DNA from: an uncultured Collinsella sp.
GTDB lineage: Bacteria; Actinomycetota; Coriobacteriia; Coriobacteriales; Coriobacteriaceae
Assembly (NCBI GenBank): GCA_934654625.1
Contig: CAKUGM010000001.1
Span: 241,744-305,743, forward strand
Reading direction: 5' to 3'
Length of the DNA: 64,000 bases
Part shown: positions 19,232 to 28,891 of the stretch, piece by piece
Position numbering within the stretch: position 1 is the first letter of the stretch
Layout of the letters: every line of letters begins with the position of its first letter
Notes under the pieces: model-generated
Told to the model about the DNA's origin: nothing
The model's database searches: none
The model's input: the letters and a program-made list of their open reading frames with translations, nothing else
Translations under genes and position numbers: made by a program

Positions 19232-19819
19232 ATGAGTTTGTTTATCGAGACTCCTCAGCAGGAGCAGCTGCGTTTGCTGCGAGAGCAACGTGAGCAGCTA
19301 AAGCGCTTGCGCGATATGCCGGGGGAGGGGGCCGTGCCGAAGGACGCGGGTGCCGCGCCGGGTGCTGTGGGCGCTGCTGCGAGCGCGGAGGACACCTCTC
19401 AGATGGCGCGCTCGCTGCTAGACCAAGGCTTGTTCGCGACCGCTCCGTCTTCAGGGGCGCCGAAGACGGAGCCTTCGTCTGTATCGAGAGGGCGAATGCG
19501 GGGGCGTGCTCGAAGGGTAAAGCGCAACCGGTGTGCGCAGACGCTTGAAGAGCCGTACTCGATTGCTCAAGAAACGTATGCGGAGCAGCTGGAGTTCGAC
19601 CGTCGCCGCATGCGTCACCGTCGCGGTGCCGCTGCGGCACGCGTGTTGCTCGTCGTGATCCTCGTGCCCGTTCTGCTTTTTGCTGCTTTTGTGGGGTCAT
19701 ATGCTTTGACCTGCATTCTTAATGGGGCCTCGCCTCGGGAGCTTGTTGTTCTCATGAGCGAGCTCTTTGGCAAGATACGGGCGTCTGGAGGTTTGGTCAT
19801 CGCGATGTTTCCCAGCTGA
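19232..19819 (+). CDS. Hypothetical single-pass membrane protein
   Basis: A 195-residue protein of unknown function. The ATG at 19232 follows AAGGGAGG. The N-terminus is predicted helical and charged (QEQLRLLREQREQLKRLRDM). A low-complexity Ala/Gly/Ser region and a strongly basic patch (SRGRMRGRARRVKRNR) follow. Near residues 138-165 there is one hydrophobic segment (AARVLLVVILVPVLLFAAFV). The basic region before the segment predicts a cytoplasmic N-terminus. It sits between DNA repair genes but nothing links it to them functionally. Confidence 0.75.
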   Translation: MSLFIETPQQEQLRLLREQREQLKRLRDMPGEGAVPKDAGAAPGAVGAAASAEDTSQMARSLLDQGLFATAPSSGAPKTEPSSVSRGRMRGRARRVKRNRCAQTLEEPYSIAQETYAEQLEFDRRRMRHRRGAAAARVLLVVILVPVLLFAAFVGSYALTCILNGASPRELVVLMSELFGKIRASGGLVIAMFPS

Positions 19820-19875
19820 GCCCTGGCGATACCCTATAATGAACCAGATAAAAAATCGCAGGTAAGGCGGCTGGA

Positions 19876-21285
19876 TTGGACATCTTATTGGTTTGCTGCA
19901 CGATTGCGGCGTGTATCGCGGCCATCGCTTCTGTGTCGGCAGCGATGGGCGTCCGCCGCAATGGCCGCGGGGGTAGCCTCGCGGAGCATACGGAAGAGAC
20001 TCTCGATATATTGGGGCATCTGGACGACGCCATGCGCGAGGCACGTATCGAGCTGCGCGCGCAGTCTCAAGCGCAAGCAGCGGCCTCGGCAGCTGAGCAG
20101 CAGCGTTTCGAGTCGCTCGTGCGTGCGCTTCAGCAGGTCTCCGCGCAGACGGATGCCCTGCGGCGGGAGGTCTCGCAGCAGATGGGTCAGACGCGCGAGG
20201 CGACCGAGGCGCGCCTCGAGACCGTGCGCGGGTCGGTCGTGCAGCAGCTGGCGGCCATTCGCCAGGATAATGAGCGACAGCTGGAGCAGATGCGCCTGAC
20301 GGTGGATGAGAAGCTCTCCCGCACGCTCAACGACCGCCTAGCCGCTTCGTTTAAGCAGGTGAGCGAGCAGCTTGAGGCGGTTTATAAGGGCCTGGGCGAC
20401 ATGCAGAGCATCGCTGCCGGCGTGGGGGACCTCAAGCGCGTGCTCGGCAATGTAAAGACGCGCGGAATTTTGGGCGAGGTTCAGCTGGGGGCGATTCTCT
20501 CGCAGATCTTGGCGCCCGAGCAATACGAGGAGAACGTGGTCACCAAGCCCGGTTCGACCGAGCGCGTCGAATTTGCCGTCAAGCTGCCTGTTGAAGCAGG
20601 CGATCCTATTCTGCTGCCCATCGATTCGAAATTCCCGGGCGATGCGTACGAGCATTTGCGCGAGGCAATCGATGCGGGCGATGCCGACGCCGTTGCCGTC
20701 GCGCGTCGAGCCCTGGATACCCGCATCAAGGCGGAGGCCAAAGACATCTGCGAAAAGTACCTCTCGGTGCCCGAGACCACAAATTTCGGCATCATGTTCC
20801 TGCCGTTTGAGGGTCTTTATGCCGAGGTCGTCAACAGGCCGGGTCTTATCGAGCTTCTTTCGCGCGACTACCACGTGAACGTGGCGGGCCCCAGCACCAT
20901 GGCGGCGCTGCTCAACAGTTTGCAGATGAGCTACCAGACGTTTCGTCTGCAAAAGCAGACCGACGATGTGCTGCGTGTTCTCTCTGCAGTCAAGGCGGAG
21001 CTGCCGCGTTATCAAGATGCGCTGCGTTTGGCGCGCCGCCAGATTGATACGGCGGGTCGTACGGTCGATTCGATCATCACCACCCGTACCAACGTGATTG
21101 AGCGCAAGCTCAGCTCCATCGGCATGATGGGGGATACGGAAGAGGCCGAGCACCTGCTGGGCGTAAGCGGCTCACTGCCCGAAGCGACGCAGACTGAGGG
21201 CTCCGCTGTCGCCCCCTCCGCCGTTTTCGACGTCTGCGCTGGCGACGGTTCTGCCGATGGCGATTGCTTGGGAGGTGCCAACTGA
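19876..21285 (+). CDS. rmuC: DNA recombination protein RmuC
   Basis: A 469-residue protein of the RmuC family, thought to limit inversions at short inverted repeats through a nuclease-like core. It starts at TTG with a weak upstream site, so the exact start is less certain. There is an N-terminal hydrophobic anchor (about 2-22) and a long Gln/Glu/Arg-rich coiled coil (about 45-165). The conserved RmuC domain follows, with GNVKTRGILGEVQLGAIL, LPIDSKFPGDAYE, FLPFEGLYAEVV and a VAGPSTMAALLNSLQMSYQT region. The final 50 residues are low-complexity. Its stop overlaps the nth start. Confidence 0.93.
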   Translation: MDILLVCCTIAACIAAIASVSAAMGVRRNGRGGSLAEHTEETLDILGHLDDAMREARIELRAQSQAQAAASAAEQQRFESLVRALQQVSAQTDALRREVSQQMGQTREATEARLETVRGSVVQQLAAIRQDNERQLEQMRLTVDEKLSRTLNDRLAASFKQVSEQLEAVYKGLGDMQSIAAGVGDLKRVLGNVKTRGILGEVQLGAILSQILAPEQYEENVVTKPGSTERVEFAVKLPVEAGDPILLPIDSKFPGDAYEHLREAIDAGDADAVAVARRALDTRIKAEAKDICEKYLSVPETTNFGIMFLPFEGLYAEVVNRPGLIELLSRDYHVNVAGPSTMAALLNSLQMSYQTFRLQKQTDDVLRVLSAVKAELPRYQDALRLARRQIDTAGRTVDSIITTRTNVIERKLSSIGMMGDTEEAEHLLGVSGSLPEATQTEGSAVAPSAVFDVCAGDGSADGDCLGGAN

Positions 21286-21941
21286 TGCCGCGCGAAACCA
21301 ACGCTTCGCGTCGCGAGCGTGCCATCGAGGTGTGCGAGCGATTGAACCGAAGATACGGTCCGGTCGAGTGTTTTCTTGACCATCAAAACCCTTTTCGTCT
21401 GGTTATCTCGGTCTTGCTTTCCGCGCAAACTACCGATGCCCAGGTGAACAAGGTGACGCCGGAGCTTTTTCGCCGTTGGCCTACGCCTTACGAGATGGCG
21501 GGCGCCAGTGTCGAGGACGTGATGGACACCATCAAGTCCCTGGGCTTTTACAAGACCAAGGCCAGGCACTGTGTGGAAGCCGCAAGGATGATTGTGGCGG
21601 ATTACGATGGCGAGGTGCCGTCGACCATGCGCGAGCTGCAAAAGCTGCCCGGCGTGGGACGTAAAACGGCAAATATCGTCCTCAACGTGGCCTTTGGTAT
21701 TGTTGAGGGCATCGCGGTGGACACGCACGTGAACCGCATCGCGCATCGGCTGGCACTCTCACCTAAGACGCACGAGAAGGAGCCGCTCAAAACCGAGCAA
21801 GACCTGCTCAAGATTTTGCCGCATGAGTATTGGGAGTCGGTCAACCACCAGTGGATCTCGTTTGGCCGCGAGATCTGTTCCGCTCGCTCTCCAAAATGCG
21901 GCGAGTGCCCTTTGGCGGACCTTTGTCCTTCCTGTAGCTGA
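21285..21941 (+). CDS. nth: Endonuclease III
   Basis: A 218-residue base-excision repair glycosylase/AP lyase for oxidised pyrimidines. The ATG overlaps the rmuC stop (TGATG), implying coupling. It has the helix-hairpin-helix LPGVGRKTANIV with the catalytic lysine, and the VDTHVNRIAHRL segment with the catalytic aspartate. The C-terminal iron-sulfur loop C-x6-C-x2-C-x5-C is intact (CSARSPKCGECPLADLC). This contrasts with the MutY-like protein upstream, which lacks it. Confidence 0.97.
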   Translation: MPRETNASRRERAIEVCERLNRRYGPVECFLDHQNPFRLVISVLLSAQTTDAQVNKVTPELFRRWPTPYEMAGASVEDVMDTIKSLGFYKTKARHCVEAARMIVADYDGEVPSTMRELQKLPGVGRKTANIVLNVAFGIVEGIAVDTHVNRIAHRLALSPKTHEKEPLKTEQDLLKILPHEYWESVNHQWISFGREICSARSPKCGECPLADLCPSCS

Positions 21942-22020
21942 TTTGCCGGGCGGGACCGTGTGCTTTATCTGGCGCTCGGACCCGTTTTAGTTGATATGTT
22001 CTGAATGTTAGGAATGATTG

Positions 22021-25000
22021 ATGCTCATTCATCGCATAGCTGCACAACTCCATACTGCCGAAGGTTTGCAGATTATCGAGCAAGCGTTGGCGGATGGTCA
22101 GGATGCGACGCTTGCCGTGTCGCTCTCGGCGCGTACCCTTGTGTTGGCCTCGCAGTTTGCTCGTCATCCTCGTCCCTGTGTGTATGTAGTGTCTGGTGAG
22201 GAGGCCGCCGATCGTGCGGCGCGAGCGCTCATGGCCTATCTAGGGCGCGAACACGTGGTTCGTTTCCCCGAGCGTACGGATTACCCCTGGAAAGACCAGA
22301 AGCCCGATGACGTTGTGGTGGCTACACGCTGCGCCGCGCTTGGACGCATTGCCCGCGGGGAGGCCTGCGTGCTCGTGGCTTCGGCTCGCGCCCTGCTGCG
22401 CTGCGTACCGCCACGCGAGAGCGGCTATTGGGAATCTGCAACTTTTGCCGTGGGCGATGAGATTCCTTTCGAGGAGGTGCCAGCGCGTCTTGTGTCCATG
22501 GGCTATACATCTGCCGATGCGGCGCCCGAGCCTGGTTATTTCCACGTGCACGGCGACACCGTGGACGTCTATCCCGCACAGGCGTCGTCGCCCGTGCGCA
22601 TGGAGTTCTTTGGCGACGAGCTCGATCGTATTCGCCATATGGTCGCATCGACGGGCCAGACGATCGGTGATGCCGATGCAGTCGAGATCTATCCTTGTCG
22701 CGAGCTCGCGCTTACGGACGATGCAGTCCATCGCATTACCTCCGCGCTCTACGCTCCGGCGAAAAACGACACGGAGCTTGCTGCGCTTCTGGAGATGGTC
22801 CAGGCGCGTATCGTCACACCCGAGCTGGAGCGTTTCTTGCCCCTGCTTTACGAGTCGACGGTGAGCCCGCTTGCCCATGTGAGCGATGACACCCTTGTGG
22901 TCCTTTCCGAGCCGCGTTCGCTTTTTGACGATTGCATTCGAGCCTATGAGGATTTGGAGCGCCGCGCCGGCGAGGCGGGAGTGTCGAAGCTCGACGGGCT
23001 TTACGTGCGCGCCCAGCAGCTCGACTTTGGTCATCAGCAGCGTTTGAACTACGTTTCGCTTATCCGTGCCGGCGGTGCGGTGACGGCTGAGCTCAAGATC
23101 GAGCAGCCCGCCATTGCCGGTTCGGACACGCGTTTCCTTTCGCGGGTCCAGGAGGTGGTGAACAACCGCTGTGCGGTCGTGTTCGCCATTCCCGATCGTG
23201 GCGCGCGCGAATCCATGGAGCTCAGCTTTACCGACGAATCCATCCCGTTTGAGGAGTCGCTTACGGCAGCTCCCGAAAACGCGGGAGCTGTGGTGGGAGG
23301 GGCGAGCGTGCATGTGCTTGCAGCCGATTCGTCCGAGCGCGTCGCCGCCGGCGAGCGCCGGGGCGCGGGCGCGTCTGGTCCCGCCATCTCTCGACGCGCA
23401 GCCGATTCTTTGAACATGCGCAGTCTTGAAGAGGGAGCTCCCTACACAGTTCCCACGCTCACACGCGGTCGCGTGACCTTTGTGGACGCGCCTATTCCGC
23501 AGGGCTGCGTAATTCCCGACGCTCATCTGGCTGTTTTCTCCATCGCCGACCTCAACGCTCGCATGGACGCCAAGCGTGGACGCACGCGCCGTCGCGTAGA
23601 CATCACCGAGGTTACGTTTCCCTTCAGGCCGGGCGACTACGTGGTCCATGCCACGCACGGTATCGCGCTGTTTGCGCAGATCGTGCGCCAAGAGGTGGGC
23701 GGTCGCGAGCGCGACTACTTCTTGCTTGAATATGCCGACGGGGACAAGCTCTATGTACCGCTTGAGCAGGTGGACCGCATTACGCGCTATGTTGGTCCCG
23801 ACGGAGACAAGCCGCGCTTGACGCGCCTGAACACCGCCGACTGGAGCCGTGCTACGGGCAAGGCGCGCAAGAGCGCCAAGAAACTTGCCTTCGACCTGGT
23901 AGACCTGTATACGCGTCGTTCTTCCATCGCGGGCGTGGCGTGTCCTCCCGATACGCCCGAGCAGATTGAGATGGAAGAGAGCTTCCCGTACGAGGAGACG
24001 CGCGATCAGCTCGATGCCATCGCCGACATCAAGGCCGACATGGAGGCCGCGAAGCCCATGGACCGCTTGCTCTGCGGAGACGTGGGCTTTGGCAAGACCG
24101 AAGTTGCTCTGCGTGCTGCCTTTAAGTGCGTGGATTCGGGGCGCCAGGTAATGGTGCTATGCCCCACGACCATTCTGGCACAGCAGCATTTCCAGACGTT
24201 CTTTGAGCGCTTCGCGCCTTTTGGCGTGGAGGTGGACGTGCTTTCGCGCTTTAGGACGCCGGGTCAGCAAAAACGCGCGCTTGCTGCCTTTGCCGATGGC
24301 AAGGTGGATGTACTCATCGGAACGCATCGTCTGCTTTCCGCCGATGTGAACCCCCACAATTTGGGATTGGTGATCATCGACGAAGAGCAGCGCTTTGGCG
24401 TCCAGCACAAGGAGCAGCTCAAGAACCTGCGCGAGCAGATCGACGTCCTTACGCTTTCGGCAACGCCCATCCCGCGTACTATGCAGATGGCCATTTCGGG
24501 CGTGCGCGACATGAGCCTCATCACCACGCCGCCTACGGGACGACGCTCTGTGATTGTACATGTGGGTGAGTACGACCCCGACGTGGTGAGTGCCGCCATT
24601 CGCTTGGAAGTGGGTCGTGGCGGACAGGTGTATTACGTGTCGAACCGCGTGAAAACCATCGATGACGCAGTCGAGCGCGTGCACGAGGCCGCGCCCGAGG
24701 CGCGTGTGGGCGTGGCACATGGCAAGATGAGCCCGCGCGAGGTGGAAGACGTGATGGTCGAGTTTGCCGAGAAGAGGATCGACGTGCTCATCGCCACGAC
24801 CATCGTGGAGTCGGGTATCGACAACGCCCATGCCAATACGCTGATCATCGAGGATTCGCAGCGCTTGGGCCTGGCTCAGCTCTATCAGCTCAAGGGCCGC
24901 GTGGGACGCTCTGCCACGCAGGCGTACGCGTACTTCATGTTTCCGGGCGAGATGCCGCTTACCGAAGAGGCCACGGCGCGTCTGACGGCGCTCTCGGAGT

Positions 25001-25665
25001 TCCAGGACTTGGGCAGCGGCATGCGCATCGCCATGCGCGACCTGGAGATTCGCGGCGCGGGTTCGCTCGTGGGCGCCGAGCAGCACGGCAACTTGTCGAG
25101 CGTGGGCTTCGATCTGTTCACGCAGATGCTGGGTCAAGCCGTTGCCGAGGCACGCGGAGACGATTCCGAGACCGTCGAGGCGGCGGGCGTTGCCATCAAT
25201 ATTCCGGCAGACTACTTCTTGGACGAAGAATATCTGCCGCGCGTGGACGAGCGCGTGCTCGCGTATCGTAAACTTGCGGCGGCGGACGACCTGGAGAGCG
25301 TGGACCAGCTGCAGGAGGAGACCGAGGCCGTCCATGGCGAGCTGCCGCAGGCGGGTCTTAACCTGTTCGATCGCGCTCGCATTCGCATTCGCGGAGAGCG
25401 CTTGGGGCTGGAAAGCGTGACGCTCAGCGGCGGGCGTTTGACGTTCCTGGGCGTTGACCTGCCCAAGAATGTGGCGTTTGATCTTAAGGACCGCCTGGGA
25501 GCGGTGCTGTTCCCCCGCTCTCGCAAGCTGTCGATTCCCTATCGCGCGGGAGCAGGAGCGGGCTCGGGCGTGGGGCGCGGCCTCAATGCCGATGACGAGC
25601 ACGGTCCTGTCGCGGCGGCGCTTGCCGTCCTGTGCCAGCTAGGAGCGAGCGGCGACGACGATTAA
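22021..25665 (+). CDS. mfd: Transcription-repair coupling factor Mfd
   Basis: A 1214-residue ATPase that removes RNA polymerase stalled at lesions and recruits UvrA. The ATG at 22021 has AGGA upstream; an adjacent TTG is an alternative. The order is UvrB-like N-terminal domains, a variable linker, the RNA-polymerase-interacting domain (FRPGDYVVHATHGIALF), Walker A LCGDVGFGKTEVA, DEEQRFG, SATPIPRTMQM, the second RecA-like domain with the GRVGRS motif, and the C-terminal TRCF domain. A low-complexity Ala/Gly/Ser insert (about 420-475) interrupts the region before the polymerase-binding domain. The extreme C-terminus is Gly/Ala-rich. Confidence 0.96.
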   Translation: MLIHRIAAQLHTAEGLQIIEQALADGQDATLAVSLSARTLVLASQFARHPRPCVYVVSGEEAADRAARALMAYLGREHVVRFPERTDYPWKDQKPDDVVVATRCAALGRIARGEACVLVASARALLRCVPPRESGYWESATFAVGDEIPFEEVPARLVSMGYTSADAAPEPGYFHVHGDTVDVYPAQASSPVRMEFFGDELDRIRHMVASTGQTIGDADAVEIYPCRELALTDDAVHRITSALYAPAKNDTELAALLEMVQARIVTPELERFLPLLYESTVSPLAHVSDDTLVVLSEPRSLFDDCIRAYEDLERRAGEAGVSKLDGLYVRAQQLDFGHQQRLNYVSLIRAGGAVTAELKIEQPAIAGSDTRFLSRVQEVVNNRCAVVFAIPDRGARESMELSFTDESIPFEESLTAAPENAGAVVGGASVHVLAADSSERVAAGERRGAGASGPAISRRAADSLNMRSLEEGAPYTVPTLTRGRVTFVDAPIPQGCVIPDAHLAVFSIADLNARMDAKRGRTRRRVDITEVTFPFRPGDYVVHATHGIALFAQIVRQEVGGRERDYFLLEYADGDKLYVPLEQVDRITRYVGPDGDKPRLTRLNTADWSRATGKARKSAKKLAFDLVDLYTRRSSIAGVACPPDTPEQIEMEESFPYEETRDQLDAIADIKADMEAAKPMDRLLCGDVGFGKTEVALRAAFKCVDSGRQVMVLCPTTILAQQHFQTFFERFAPFGVEVDVLSRFRTPGQQKRALAAFADGKVDVLIGTHRLLSADVNPHNLGLVIIDEEQRFGVQHKEQLKNLREQIDVLTLSATPIPRTMQMAISGVRDMSLITTPPTGRRSVIVHVGEYDPDVVSAAIRLEVGRGGQVYYVSNRVKTIDDAVERVHEAAPEARVGVAHGKMSPREVEDVMVEFAEKRIDVLIATTIVESGIDNAHANTLIIEDSQRLGLAQLYQLKGRVGRSATQAYAYFMFPGEMPLTEEATARLTALSEFQDLGSGMRIAMRDLEIRGAGSLVGAEQHGNLSSVGFDLFTQMLGQAVAEARGDDSETVEAAGVAINIPADYFLDEEYLPRVDERVLAYRKLAAADDLESVDQLQEETEAVHGELPQAGLNLFDRARIRIRGERLGLESVTLSGGRLTFLGVDLPKNVAFDLKDRLGAVLFPRSRKLSIPYRAGAGAGSGVGRGLNADDEHGPVAAALAVLCQLGASGDDD

Positions 25666-25739
25666 CGCACATTTGTTTGCATGACCGATGCGGCAACGAT
25701 CTTGACGAATTGCCGCGCATTGAGAAGAAGGAGCATCTT

Positions 25740-26765
25740 TTGGTTACGTTTGAGAACGACTATTCCTTTGGCGCATGCCCGGAGGTTTTGGCGGCCCTGG
25801 TCGATACCAACATGGAGGCCATGACCGGTTACGGCGAGGACCCTCATTGCGCTCACGCTAAGGAACTGATCCGCGAGGCTTACGAGGCGCCGGACGCCGA
25901 TGTCTTTCTTCTTACGGGCGGCACGCAGACTAATCAGGTTGTGCTCGATATGCTGCTCGCTCCCTACGAGGGTGTGGTGGCTGCCGCTACGGGGCACGTG
26001 GCTTGTCACGAAGCGGGGGCTATTGAATTTGGCGGCCATAAGGTGCTGACGGTTCCCGGTCACGAGGGAAAGATGCATGCCGATGAGCTCGAACAGCTGA
26101 TCGAGCTGTTCTACGCAGACGACAACCATGAGCATATGGTCTTCCCGGGGGCGGCGTATGTTTCATTTCCAACGGAGCTGGGCACGCTTTATTCCTATGA
26201 TGAGCTTGCTGCTATTCATCAGGTGTGCCAGAAGCACGAGATCCCTCTTTTTGTGGACGGTGCGCGCCTGGGCTACGCTTTGGCATCGGATGAATGCGAC
26301 GTCACCCTGCCGCAGCTGGCCCAGCTGTGCGACGTCTTCTATATCGGCGGAACCAAGGTGGGGGCATTATGCGGCGAGGCTGTAGTCTTTCCTGCGGGTA
26401 ATGCCCCGGCACATCCGATTCCGCGCATCAAGCAACACGGTGCTCTTCTTGCCAAGGGCCGTCTTTTGGGCGTGCAGTTCGAGGCCCTGTTCACGGATGG
26501 CACCTATGTGCGCATCGCACGCAATGCGATCGATATGGCGGGTCGTCTTCGCGCCCTGCTGCACGAGCACGACGCACGTTGGTTTTTGGAATCTCCCACC
26601 AACCAGCAGTTCATCATCTTGGAGAAGAGCGAGTACGAGCGCCTGGGCAAGCAGATTTGCCTGAGCTTTTGGGATACCTATGACGAGAACCACGTGATCG
26701 TGCGCTTGGCTACCAGCTGGGCGACGACGCAGGAAGACCTTGACGCTCTGGCCGCTGCACTGTAG
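25740..26765 (+). CDS. Threonine aldolase family PLP enzyme
   Basis: A 341-residue PLP enzyme of the beta-eliminating lyase/low-specificity L-threonine aldolase family, which splits threonine to glycine and acetaldehyde. TTG at 25740 is chosen because AAGGAG lies 6 bases upstream and the product begins at FENDYSFGACPEVL, the usual family start. Motifs are LLTGGTQTNQVVLDMLL, the FVDGARLGYAL aspartate region and the PLP lysine in YIGGTKVGALCGEAVVF. The length matches the family. Other beta-eliminating lyases cannot be excluded. It lies between mfd and recQ with short gaps. Confidence 0.88.
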   Translation: MVTFENDYSFGACPEVLAALVDTNMEAMTGYGEDPHCAHAKELIREAYEAPDADVFLLTGGTQTNQVVLDMLLAPYEGVVAAATGHVACHEAGAIEFGGHKVLTVPGHEGKMHADELEQLIELFYADDNHEHMVFPGAAYVSFPTELGTLYSYDELAAIHQVCQKHEIPLFVDGARLGYALASDECDVTLPQLAQLCDVFYIGGTKVGALCGEAVVFPAGNAPAHPIPRIKQHGALLAKGRLLGVQFEALFTDGTYVRIARNAIDMAGRLRALLHEHDARWFLESPTNQQFIILEKSEYERLGKQICLSFWDTYDENHVIVRLATSWATTQEDLDALAAAL

Positions 26766-26795
26766 GGCATCGTTCGATATCGGAGACGAGTTTAG

Positions 26796-28817
26796 GTGTC
26801 ACAGTTGTTCTCGATAGCAAACGGGGGCTCGCCATCTGACGCCCTCGAGCAGGCTCACGCTACGCTCAAGCGCTATTTTGGCTATGAGTCGTTTAGGCCG
26901 GGGCAGGAGCGCGTTATCTCCTCGATTCTTGCGGGGCGCGACGTTCTTGCCGTGATGCCCACGGGAGCGGGAAAGTCCATCTGCTATCAGGTGCCCGCTC
27001 TTATGGGGCGGGGCCTTACCCTGGTGGTAAGTCCACTCATCTCGCTTATGGAGGATCAGACCCAGGCGCTGCTCGCCGCCGGCGCCCATCCGAGCTATCT
27101 CAACTCGTCGCTCTCTGTTCCCCAGCAAAATACCGTGCTCAAACGAGCGGCCGTCGGTGCCTATCAACTTATGTTCGTGGCGCCTGAGCGCTTGGCAGAC
27201 CCGCGCTTTCTTGCCTTTGCTCAGACAGCGGCGCAGCCGGGTGGCATGGGCATTCCGCTTTTGGCGGTTGACGAGGCTCATTGCGTAAGCCAGTGGGGAC
27301 AGGATTTTAGGCCGGCCTACTTGCAGATCGCGCAATTTATCAAGGCATTGCCGCAGCGCCCTGTGGTTGCGGCGTTTACCGCTACGGCAACCGAGCGCGT
27401 GCGTACGGATATCGAGCAGATGCTCGACCTGCGCTCGCCGCAGGCGGTGGTGACGGGTTTCGATCGCCCTAATCTGTCGTTTGACGTGCAGGAAATGGCC
27501 GAGCGTCAAAAGGCATCGTGGATTTGCCGCTATGTGACGGGACATCCCGATGAGGCGGGGATTGTCTACTGCGCCACGCGCAAGAGTGTGGACGAGCTAA
27601 CGTTTGCATTGCAGGACGCGGTGGAAAAGCAAGGGCTCAACATACGCGTTGCGAGCTATCATGCCGGTATGGGCATGGAGGCGCGCACGCAGAATCAGCA
27701 AGCGTTCGTGCGCGATGAGGTGCGCGTGATGGTTGCCACCAATGCTTTTGGCATGGGTATCGACAAACCCAACGTGCGCTATGTGATTCATAACAATGCG
27801 CCCGAGAGCATCGAGGCATATTACCAGGAAGCCGGACGTGCCGGGCGTGACGGCGACCCTGCGAGCTGTTTTTTACTCTGGAATGGTAACGACCTGCGCC
27901 TGCGCCGTTTCTTTGCCGAGCAAGAGCCCGATGACGAGCAGCTTGACGAAGAACAGCGCCTGCGCGCGCGGCAAAATCGCTTTAGGCTTATCGCCCAGAT
28001 GGAGGGCTATTGCAAGACAACCGGCTGTCTGCGTGAGTATATGCTGCGCTACTTTGGCGACGAGGACGCTGCCGCCGAGGTGCTGGCACATGCCGCCGAG
28101 ACGGGGACCGGTTGTGGAAACTGCGGTAACTGCCTGACGGAGTACGAGGTCGAGGATATGACCGAGGCGGCTCGCGCCGTGATGGAGTTCGTTGCCGCGC
28201 GCCCTGGGCGTTTTGGGAAGTCGCTTGTGGCCGACGTGCTGCATGGTGGAAAGACGCAGCGCATCTTCGAGCTGCATTTGGACGAGGCAACAGGTTACGG
28301 CAGCTTGGCGCAAGAATCGACGGGGCGCATCCGCAACTTGATCGACCAGTTGTGCGGGCGCGGGTATCTGGCAAGCTCGCAGGGGCAGTACCCTACGCTG
28401 CTTTTGGGTCCGCGCGCTGCGGAGGTCGTGGGCGCAGATGGCGAGTCCGTGCCCGATGCGCACGCGTTTACGTTTACCGTGAAGCGACCGGCCAAGAAGA
28501 GCCATGGCTCGCGAGCGCGCCGCGCGCTCGATTTGCTGCGCGAAGAATCGGATGCCAAGAGCGTGCCGCGCGTGGGCGACGATGCCGAGCTCTTCGAGCG
28601 CCTGAGGACGCTCCGCACAGAGCTGGCGCAGGAGATGCAAGTTCCCAGCTACGTGGTGTTTCCCGATAAAACGCTGCGCGCTTTGTGCCGCCAGCGCCCC
28701 CATTCGTTCGACGAGCTGCTCGAGGTGTCGGGCATCGGCGAGAAGAAGGCCGAGGGCTTCGGCGAGCGCTTCATGGCGGAAATCACTGCTTTCGAAGAGT
28801 TGCACGCACGTGAATAA
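26796..28817 (+). CDS. recQ: ATP-dependent DNA helicase RecQ
   Basis: A 673-residue 3'-5' helicase beginning at GTG. The helicase core has MPTGAGKSICYQVPA, VDEAHCVSQWGQDFRPAY, FTATATERV and the QEAGRAGRDG motif VI. The RecQ-specific zinc site follows (including CGNCGNCL). The winged-helix region comes next, and a C-terminal HRDC domain (about 595-670) includes FDELLEVSGIGEKKAEGFG. Full domain set and normal length. It starts 30 bases after the aldolase gene. Confidence 0.95.
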   Translation: MSQLFSIANGGSPSDALEQAHATLKRYFGYESFRPGQERVISSILAGRDVLAVMPTGAGKSICYQVPALMGRGLTLVVSPLISLMEDQTQALLAAGAHPSYLNSSLSVPQQNTVLKRAAVGAYQLMFVAPERLADPRFLAFAQTAAQPGGMGIPLLAVDEAHCVSQWGQDFRPAYLQIAQFIKALPQRPVVAAFTATATERVRTDIEQMLDLRSPQAVVTGFDRPNLSFDVQEMAERQKASWICRYVTGHPDEAGIVYCATRKSVDELTFALQDAVEKQGLNIRVASYHAGMGMEARTQNQQAFVRDEVRVMVATNAFGMGIDKPNVRYVIHNNAPESIEAYYQEAGRAGRDGDPASCFLLWNGNDLRLRRFFAEQEPDDEQLDEEQRLRARQNRFRLIAQMEGYCKTTGCLREYMLRYFGDEDAAAEVLAHAAETGTGCGNCGNCLTEYEVEDMTEAARAVMEFVAARPGRFGKSLVADVLHGGKTQRIFELHLDEATGYGSLAQESTGRIRNLIDQLCGRGYLASSQGQYPTLLLGPRAAEVVGADGESVPDAHAFTFTVKRPAKKSHGSRARRALDLLREESDAKSVPRVGDDAELFERLRTLRTELAQEMQVPSYVVFPDKTLRALCRQRPHSFDELLEVSGIGEKKAEGFGERFMAEITAFEELHARE

Positions 28818-28891
28818 CGTTTGTGCTGCCACTTCGATGCCCGTACAATATGACGAATGAATTCATCCCTCTAGCATATTGAGGAGCCTGT